Below, piece after piece: positions 57,111 to 64,000 of a stretch of DNA of 64,000 bases. This DNA is from Xylogone sp. PMI_703 (Eukaryota > Ascomycota > Leotiomycetes), in assembly GCA_021399445.1 (NCBI GenBank), contig JAJTUQ010000004.1:3038001-3102000 (forward strand), given 5' to 3'. Each line of letters opens with the position of its first letter. Within the stretch, counting starts at the first letter, position 1. The notes beneath the pieces were generated by a model. That model did not search any database. It saw only the letters and a list, made by a program, of their open reading frames with translations, and had not been told where the DNA came from. The translations under genes were made by a program, and so were the position numbers.

Positions 57111-57692
57111 CTTCAAGTCTAGTCGCGAGTGCGTACACAACGACGTAGGATGATCAAGAAACTGTCATTGATATAGCGGGCGGCGAATCCCAATGTTTAA
57201 GAATTTGGGGTATCTTACTCAATTGGAGCGATGTTCTGAGAGTACGTCGTTGCTTCGCTAAACCTCCGTCAGGAGGGATAGTAAGGCTACCACAATTGGC
57301 CAAGGCTTCTGTAAGGCACATCATCCTGCACGTGCGGATACAGTATTTTGTCGGAGCAACGGTGTTGATGCATGCTAGTCTTGTGCTCTCTAACAATAAC
57401 CCAATTTCAGCACTCATGATCAAACAACCTCAATGGACTTAGCAATCATTCCATCATTAGTATATATCAAACTATTTACAATATCAACTAGTCGCATAAT
57501 CTGCAAAATATCATTCTAACTCCAATATGATGCGGCGCTTTTCCAGCACTTGGTGCGCTATTAATTAATACCCATAGTCCCGCCAAGTGGTGCCCAATGA
57601 AAGGGTCTGTACATAATCTCATTCTTCGTCTCTCGTCCTTCATGAATCATTGTACCTTTCGAGGTATATCTCTAAGATGACCATAGCCTCTT
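57111..57692. other. Intergenic, no gene seen
   Basis: About 580 bp holding the VPS35 promoter and the 3' flank of the secreted-protein gene. No supported frame. Confidence 0.5.
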
Positions 57693-58535
57693 TTAAGATT
57701 GCCTCTTCCACAGTCCAAATGCATTTGATATCACCGCTCTCAGTGAGTGGCTAAGGTCTCTGCCTCTATGGGCGCTCGAGCCCTGAACAGAATTATCGAT
57801 AGGGATGCTATTTGGTGGAAGGTCCACAACTCGTGTTGCCATACTTCTAAATGTTGAAGCTGCAGTTGCAGTAGTGTTTGACCAGTGGCTATATGTCGTA
57901 TGCCATTGACCATTGTCAAATGTGTGACTGGTGGTTGAAGGGATACTGGAGTGTGGAGTAGAAATACTACCCTCTGAAGATGTTCCCAAGGTGAGAGTCG
58001 AAGTACAAGAAGTTGTGATGATAGGGGTAGTGACACTGAGCTTCGGGCTCGATGTGGTAACTGAGACTGTTGTGGCGGAACTCAAACCGTGCGGTGAAGT
58101 AGTTGAAGGGGTGACAATAGAGGAAGTTGAAATAGATCTCGTGGGAGAGACCACAGATAGTTCTGTGACCGTAACAGTCGGAGTGAAGATATCCACAACG
58201 GAGTAACTCGTCACGATAGCGGTACTTGTATCCTCTATGGTCTGAACGGATATAATGACCTCCGTAGTGCCCGGGAGTGTTAATACATCTGTCTCTATCA
58301 CAGTAGTTGTTATTGGTACGGCTGGTTTTGTGATAGTCTGGAAGACAGTTGTTGGGACTGGAGAGTCGCTGGGAGTAGAAGATGATCCACCGTCGACAGG
58401 TACCACTGAGTAGGTCGCTCTTCGCAGTAGATGTTCTACTTGTCCATTATCTTCGGCCTTAAACGGCAATGCAAGCCCCACTGATAGTAATGAAGGTAAG
58501 AAAAGGAGCGGCCTTTTTGATGCACATAACCGCAT
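57693..58535 (-). CDS. Secreted Ser/Thr-rich (mucin-like) protein
   Basis: Single exon, 280 aa. The N-terminus (MRLCASKRPLLFLPSLLSVGLALP) is a signal peptide with cleavage predicted near residue 22. A dibasic RR at about 38-39 could be a Kex2 site. The bulk is Thr/Ser/Val-rich with many short VTT, TTS and SST repeats, so it is likely O-mannosylated and wall-associated. One central CTS cysteine and a NGQWHTTYSHWS segment break the low-complexity sequence. There is no membrane helix, and the C-terminus WKRQS is not a typical GPI-anchor signal. No catalytic domain is visible. It could be a wall protein or a secreted small effector-type protein, but neither can be shown. Confidence 0.72.
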   Translation of the reverse strand: MRLCASKRPLLFLPSLLSVGLALPFKAEDNGQVEHLLRRATYSVVPVDGGSSSTPSDSPVPTTVFQTITKPAVPITTTVIETDVLTLPGTTEVIISVQTIEDTSTAIVTSYSVVDIFTPTVTVTELSVVSPTRSISTSSIVTPSTTSPHGLSSATTVSVTTSSPKLSVTTPIITTSCTSTLTLGTSSEGSISTPHSSIPSTTSHTFDNGQWHTTYSHWSNTTATAASTFRSMATRVVDLPPNSIPIDNSVQGSSAHRGRDLSHSLRAVISNAFGLWKRQS

Positions 58536-60164
58536 TTTGATTGTTATTAGGCACAGTGACTTGCTTCAGATCGTTGCCAGATACAAATTGCGAGAGATGC
58601 ACAAATAAGAAAACGACACCACTAGAGAAGCTGGAAGAAAAGAAAGGAGAGAAATACGAGCCATCGGAATATAAGCAGCCATCCATCGGCGTTGCTTTTG
58701 TGAGAGGTTGGGAAATTTTCCACAATGGTTCGTTGATATCTCGAAACTCGAGAGGCTGGGAGACATCGCGATTCGCAACAACGTTACCTACGAAATTCCT
58801 CCCCGGTTATAATGGTACCAAAGATAGAAATTTCTTTTGAATCCAAAGTTCTTATCTAAGATAATTGCAGTCACTTCTCAAGTCTCTGAGACGCACGCGT
58901 GATAACAATTAAAGACAAAGTGAGAAGTATATTATTGGGAGGCGGGCGAGGCTCGCAAGGCAAGGACGTAAACTCGCTATCGCCAGTATCGGTCCCCTGT
59001 ACACCAGATCTAAGCGCGCTGCAGCTTTCCGACCGCTGTACGGTACAGCATTAACGAGTACTGTACCCAAATCACAGTGGCTGGGGAACTCATAAACATC
59101 CGTCCGGATCTGCTCCCCAAAAAGCTTCTTTCTGGATCAATATTCCTTGAAATCTAGTTCTCAATATGTCCTGCAAGATGGTCATGGTCGCACCAACAAG
59201 AAAGAGGATGTTTGGCCTGGTTTCGATGATTTCCAGTTATTCCTTGCAAACCCTGTGTATAGGGCTGAAGCTGTGCCACATTCTGTTGGACCCTACTTGA
59301 CTTCTTTACGGCGATACCAGCTTACCATCTTCATCCACTGCAAGAGATGCCTAGGAGGCCATATTCATATATTTTATTGCGGTCACACACCGTCTTTCAA
59401 CGTATATGATCCAACTTACCGCCTCTCACTCAAGTGCTTCACCGCTGTCTTAATAACCCCCAGCCAATCTGGAGCCACTTCACTTTGCATGTCGCCAAGT
59501 TGTGACAAAGGAGGCCTTCCCGAAGACTCTATTCATGGTTGCTACTAGGGTGATGGTGATTCTTGCCATTTTCATGACAATGAGCGAAAAGTGCGGTGGT
59601 ACAACGAATTGATACGAGCCTCGCGAACCGGACTCAGCTCAGTCAGCTGTGACCGAATGACTGTGGCGCCCCATGCTACAGCGGCGGATTAATTACAGTC
59701 AGATTTGGTCTTGGTATGCTTGATACTGTGTATGGTAGTTGCAGGAGACCCTCCGGTTATCTGCTCATCACATATCCGGATACCCATGATCCATTTTCAC
59801 ACCGAGGGTCTTATTCATACGTAAAATGCTCAAAGCTGTGTATGAAGCTGATGCGACTACGCCGCTCATCTAGTCAGCTAAACTTACGGTCAAGTATTCA
59901 TTTCTTAAGTCAAGCCGATCTCACTGAAGATTTCATATAAATCTGAGTATTTCTATTGTTCATGCTTCAATTTGCTGGTTTTCCGATTCCCTTGACCTGT
60001 TAACACGTTGGGATGCGACGGAGTTAAATAGATCACTAATCATCATCACGACTAATGTAGGGGCAAGTTGTCATTGCCCATCTCAGGTTAGAGTTTCCGG
60101 TCCTTCGGGTTGAGTTTTGAGTTTGTATCTCTGTCTATGCAAGGATCTCTTGCAAGCTTATCCA
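58536..60164. other. Divergent intergenic region
   Basis: About 1.6 kb between the secreted-protein gene (-) and the F-box-like gene (+). Contains GTACTGTAC at 59058-59066. Open frames at 59147-59548 and 59716-59940 show no domain or good start context. Confidence 0.5.
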
Positions 60165-61319
60165 ATGGACGGTATTTCAGCTTGCCACGAAGTACCCACA
60201 AGAGCGTTATCGCTTAACGTTTTTTTCGAATGGAAGACGACAGGAGCATGTAAGAGCAACTGTCCGAGGATTGAAGTGGATATTTTATATCCCTTGCCTG
60301 TCTCTTCTGATTCTTCAGCTTCCGAAATCCCCCCAACACAAAATTGTGCAACTTGCAAGGACGACATACCAACATCAATAGGTCACGTGATTGGGAGACA
60401 AAATACCATGGCTGAGATTGGTTGTGCATGCCATAATTCTATAACGACATCAAAGAAGATCGGTTTGCTTGATCTTCCCTTGGAATTACGGCTCAAAATA
60501 TATGACTATCTCCTACCAGCGCGAACACACAAAATTATGACCCAGCTTCCTCATAACGGCTTCTTCTATAACACCAGCATTATCCCTGAGCATTCAGCAA
60601 CATCATTTTATCCCTTTGGTCGATGTGGCCCTAAGGAGCAATTGACGACCTATAAAGTTATAACAACCAACTTTCGTAAGGATTATCCAGAGCCGAGCAT
60701 ATATCCTTCAATACTTGGAACGTGTAAGCAAATTAGGGAGGAGGCTGAGCCAGTTCTTTACGGTTCAAGCCAGACCCTGTTTGATTTTGGGTCGCACCTC
60801 GACGCTTTTCAAGCTTTCTTTAAAGACCGGTCTTCTCTCGCAAGAAGGTCTGTAAAGAATATCAGGATTGCTCGAGAGATCACATATCCGAATCACGCAG
60901 AAAGCCTTGTATCATCGAAACCAGACCCTGCTTGGATCACGTTCTCCAATTTTATCTTATCCCAGTTTCAAAACTTACGCACAATTGATCTAATACTATG
61001 GGCTTCGGGCGGATCAGGAGCATCTTTTCCTGCTACATCTTCTACAACACTAGGGTCTACTACCACATTTAGCTACGAAGATGACAGCGAAGTAGCAGCG
61101 GCGATGGCATTGGTTCAGCAATGGAAGGAATGGGATTGGACGCAAAACCTCCTTAACTCGATTGCATACTTGAAGACAAGGATTACCTGGTGGCAATTCA
61201 ATCCTTCAGGAGAGCTGCAATTTGATCCTTGGCTTGCAAAACGTATGGCCATCGATCCATCTGTGAAGGATAAGATGGTAAGAAATGGGGTTCTTACTGA
61301 GCGAACGGCTGTGTTTTGA
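60165..61319 (+). CDS. F-box-like fungal protein of unknown function
   Basis: Single exon, 384 aa from the first in-frame ATG at 60165. An alternative ATG at 60408 gives 303 aa. The segment IGLLDLPLELRLKIYDYLLP (about residues 97-116) is the F-box-like start common in lineage-expanded filamentous-ascomycete proteins. It is followed by PSILGTCKQIREEAEPVLYG, the typical second motif of that family, then QNLRTIDLILW. Such proteins are abundant in Pezizomycotina but functionally uncharacterised. Before the motif lies a Cys-containing polar stretch (NCATCKDD) that may not be translated. If so, the 60408 start is correct. No catalytic motif. Confidence 0.75.
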   Translation: MDGISACHEVPTRALSLNVFFEWKTTGACKSNCPRIEVDILYPLPVSSDSSASEIPPTQNCATCKDDIPTSIGHVIGRQNTMAEIGCACHNSITTSKKIGLLDLPLELRLKIYDYLLPARTHKIMTQLPHNGFFYNTSIIPEHSATSFYPFGRCGPKEQLTTYKVITTNFRKDYPEPSIYPSILGTCKQIREEAEPVLYGSSQTLFDFGSHLDAFQAFFKDRSSLARRSVKNIRIAREITYPNHAESLVSSKPDPAWITFSNFILSQFQNLRTIDLILWASGGSGASFPATSSTTLGSTTTFSYEDDSEVAAAMALVQQWKEWDWTQNLLNSIAYLKTRITWWQFNPSGELQFDPWLAKRMAIDPSVKDKMVRNGVLTERTAVF

Positions 61320-61737
61320 TGTTGCTCGTACACTTAATCACCATTTTAATATATATCTGGCGTTTATAGGGGAAATATTTCAGGGATAGAAGGCGTCTCT
61401 GTGCATGGGGAAATGATATAGAAGGGCTCGAAAGGTAGACTTAAACATTTTGGTAATCCAGGCGCCGGTAGAGGTCATATTCTTATGTGTCACGGATCCA
61501 TGGCAGGGTTTATTTCTTATCATGACGATTGGTAGAGCATGGTAACTTAGAATACTTTACTCTTTTTGTTGATGGTGCCTTAGCCCTACTCTAGGCATAG
61601 GTAGACTTTAATACTTCTTTTTTAGAGTCCCCGTCTAATTGAGTCCTATGCTACAATACATGAATATCTGTTTCCTCTTTGTAGCAAGCATGAAACTCGT
61701 ATTATAGCTCGTATCAATGATAATTGATTGCATTAGT
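61320..61737. other. Convergent 3' region, no gene seen
   Basis: About 420 bp between the ends of the F-box-like gene (+) and OLA1 (-). AT-rich, with nothing recognised. Confidence 0.5.
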
Positions 61738-63453
61738 TTATCCTTTTGCAGCACCCGCTTTAAAGAGGACAATATCACCGTCTTCCATAACGTAGTCACG
61801 GCCTTTTGTTAGGAGCTTGCCCTTAGCCTTGACTTCGGCTTCGTCTCCAAGCTCCTTGAGCACAGTGTAATTATATACAAGTGCTTGAATAAAGGTCTTC
61901 TCGAAATCACCGTGAATAACTCCAGCGGCTTGAGGAGCCTTAGTTCCATTTCTAATGGTCCATTGTCGGACCTCATCAGGCCCAGTGGTGAAGAAACTGC
62001 CCAAATCCAGAGCCTTCCGCATAGCAACGATAGCTTTCGGTAAAGCGGATTCAACGCCTAAGTTCTTGAGCTCTTCTTGCGCCTCTGCGTCTGTCTCAAA
62101 GCGAGATAAGCGCTCTTCCAAACAAATGGAGATTGGGATGATAGGATCACCAGCTGCATTCGTCTTGACCCACTCAGCAATTTTGCCAAGGTGCTTATTT
62201 TTCCGTCTGATGTAGTCTTTCTCACTTAAGTTGACAAGGAATACAACAGGCTTTGCAGTGAGAAGGAAGAGAGGGTTAATGAACTCGATCTATTAGAGTC
62301 ATTTGTCAGCATTGCATACTAGACAGTATTTCGTCATATAAGTGATATAAAATATGGGTGTAAATCAGAACGGGTTTTTTATCTCACGATGCACTCTGTT
62401 ATATTGAGGCATTCGACGAGCTGGGTTATAAATCAGGCCTTTTGGCCTTTTGTCATCATAAATGTGGTATGGTGGAAAAAAGAAAAGGAACTATACATAC
62501 CTCCTTAGGTGTCCAATTACCCTTTCGGACGTCTTTGCCACTCTGTAACCACTCGAGGACCTTCTCTACTGTAGCCTCCTCTTCCTTCAGCTTTTTCATC
62601 TCAAGGGTCTGGCCACCTCTTCGAGTTTGCTTCTTTAAGTTTTCGAGTGCTTTCTCAGTAAACTCGATATCTTTAATCCGCAACTCTTCACTGATGATAT
62701 CCAGATCTCGAACTGGATCAACATCTCCCTCGACGTGAATGATTTCGGCGTCGTCAAAGCATCGTACAACCTGGAAAATAGCATCAACGGCACGGATATG
62801 TGACAAGAAAGCATTTCCGAGCCCTGCACCAGTTGAGGCGCCTCGTGTCAGACCAGCGATATCGTAGATGGTAAGATGGGCAGGAACGCGAGACTTGGGC
62901 TGGTATTTCTCGCATAACCAGTCAAATCTTTCATCTGGAACGATCACACGAGACTCTTCGGGGTCAATTGTAGCATATGGGAAATTCTGCAGAACTAGTT
63001 AGAATAGAAGTTCGTTGGTTAGGTAGACTTGTGCACTTACGGCGGGGTTCCCTAGAGAACATTTTGTAATAGCTTGGAAAAGGGTTGATTTGCCAACATT
63101 AGCAAGACCAACCTAGAAATAATCAGTCAAGGTTCAAAGCGATAATATTCTGGAATACATACGATCCCACTCTTTAGGTTGTTACCGGGCCTGCCCAGTA
63201 AAACCTTCTCTTCCTTTACTGCCTTCTTTGGGGGCATTCTCTTTTTAGAATACTGTCGATGTGGTGCGAATAAAAAGACCGTGCAATTAAGCAGGCTTGA
63301 TTTTCGGCCAGCAGTTCTTGCCGCTGTTCGTTGGAAGAGGGGTGTGTAAGAAGAGAAAATCTGCTGAGAACTTAGTGCAGACGTCGTGATGTAGCGCGTG
63401 TGCGAGAGAGTTGTTTTCACCCCTCGCTGCACGGCAGCACTCAAGTTAGGCAT
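61738..63453 (-). CDS. OLA1: Obg-like ATPase 1 (YchF family), with possible mitochondrial extension
   Basis: Core model: exons 63237-63163, 63112-63041, 62986-62501 and 62289-61738 give 394 aa, the same length as yeast Ola1. The P-loop GLANVGKST is at residues 27-35, switch motifs DIAGLTRGASTGAGLGN follow, NLSEKD replaces the NKxD guanine-specificity motif (as in ATP-preferring YchF proteins), and the C-terminal TGS domain ends with GDIVLFKAG. Introns are 50, 54 and 211 nt. The first exon is open upstream to an ATG at 63453, adding 72 residues without any Asp or Glu, with amphipathic Arg/Ser/Thr pattern and RQYS at 66-69. The core ATG has A at -3 while the upstream ATG has C at -3, which would allow leaky scanning. 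The cytosolic 394-aa form is certain and the extended form is inference. Confidence 0.95.
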
Positions 63454-63687
63454 GTGTGTGTGCCAGTCAGAAAATTTGAACTAATAGCGCAGAAACTTGA
63501 ATGGTGGTGGGTAGCGCGGCTAATTCTCGGTAGTGCAGCGCCAGATAGACGACGTCAAGGTCAGATAAGGTGAGGAGGAGGCGGGACTGGATTACAATCC
63601 ACTATCGACCGATTATTCCGTCCTCAACCCTCTTCGTTCAAGGGACTGTGTCCGTAGCGTCGCTCTACACTCTAACATACACTCATA
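63454..63687. promoter_or_regulatory. Compact bidirectional promoter
   Basis: Only 234 bp separate the upstream OLA1 ATG (-) from the DeSI-like ATG (+), or 450 bp measured from the core OLA1 start. No specific factor site was recognised. Confidence 0.5.
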
Positions 63688-64000
63688 ATGGCACCTAAAA
63701 AGGAGCGGAAAAGTGGTCAGCATCGGTCCAATCACCGATCAACCCTCTCTTTACAGAAGACTAAGATCGTCATAAATGTCTATGATCTTCTCCCAGTATG
63801 TTTGTCTATCTCTATACTAACATCTATTAGCTTTGTGAATTAAAGCTAACCTTGGTGTCCTTTAGCCCGGTAAATTCGCATCCATGCTCTGGACTCTCGG
63901 CGCATCTCTACTACACTCCGGTGTTGTCATAAATGATAAAGAATACGCATTCGGAGGGCATGACAGACGCGGGGTGACTGGTGTCTACTGGACGAAACCC
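63688..64000 (+). CDS. PPPDE/DeSI-type peptidase, 5' part (cut by window end)
   Basis: Two exons seen, 63688-63795 and 63866-64000 (70-nt intron, GTATGT...TTTAG), encoding the first 81 residues. A basic MAPKKERKSGQHRSNHR start leads into KTKIVINVYDLLPPGKF, then LGASLLHSGVVINDKEYAFG and GHDRRGVTGVYW. This is the start of the PPPDE papain-like fold used by DeSI desumoylating/deubiquitinating isopeptidases. The conserved His of LLHSGV, the presumed catalytic base, is present. The catalytic Cys lies beyond the window. It is divergent from OLA1. The product is probably a cytosolic/nuclear thiol peptidase. Start ATG is the first in frame. Confidence 0.85.

Noticed and set aside
1..64000. Biosynthetic cluster, transposon, CRISPR or other mobile system
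   Set aside because: No PKS/NRPS, P450, transposase, reverse transcriptase, terminal inverted repeats or regularly spaced repeats seen on either strand. The genes are mostly unrelated housekeeping functions.

Overview
The window looks like a chromosome segment of a filamentous ascomycete (Pezizomycotina). Genes are mostly interrupted by short introns of about 45-190 nt with GTAAGT/GTATGT donors and CTAAC/CTTAC-type branch sites. Intergenic spaces run from hundreds of bases to kilobases, and both strands carry genes. Protein content (CLG1-like cyclin, SCH9-type C2-AGC kinase, F-box/ankyrin protein, mucin-like secreted proteins, intron-bearing tRNA) fits this group. Leotiomycetes is my best guess at class level, but it is only an impression from the proteins.

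Layout. 0.8-12.4 kb: HAD-like hydrolase (-), aldo/keto reductase (+), an unrecognised 638-aa protein (-), TMA20/MCT-1 (-), an I78-type inhibitor (-), and a Ser/Thr-rich single-pass membrane protein (+). 12.7-17.7 kb: F-box/ankyrin protein (-) and CLG1-like cyclin (-). 17.7-26.5 kb: almost 9 kb in which I can support no gene, with a GC-rich core and a cluster of GTAC-rich motifs. 26.5-33.6 kb: RSC7/SWP82-type remodeler subunit (-), then a 2.6-kb spacer and SCH9 (+). 34.8-46.7 kb is dense: ATP14 (-), an unknown small protein (+), RPT5 (-), TFIIB (+), a NADAR-family protein (-), a peroxisomal hydratase-2 (+), a tRNA-Arg with an intron (+), and a coiled-coil protein (-). 48.3-64 kb: hotdog thioesterase (+), DAP1-like haem protein (+), a transferrin-receptor-like M28 peptidase (-), VPS35 (-), a secreted Ser/Thr-rich protein (-), an F-box-like protein (+), OLA1 (-), and the start of a PPPDE/DeSI peptidase gene (+) cut by the window end.

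Most genes are core housekeeping functions: proteasome, transcription initiation, retromer, ATP synthase, nutrient signalling, translation and chromatin remodelling. They do not form a pathway, and I see no biosynthetic cluster, transposon or defence island. Gene models were spliced by eye. Every multi-exon model below was checked for reading-frame closure, and exon coordinates are given.

Most interesting leads: (1) OLA1 has an in-frame upstream extension with no acidic residue and an R-x-Y/S site, suggesting a second, mitochondrial isoform. (2) Several introns must skip an AG lying too close to the branch adenosine and use the next AG. (3) The 9-kb gene-free block has unusual composition and motif content. 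I found no convincing new multi-gene system.
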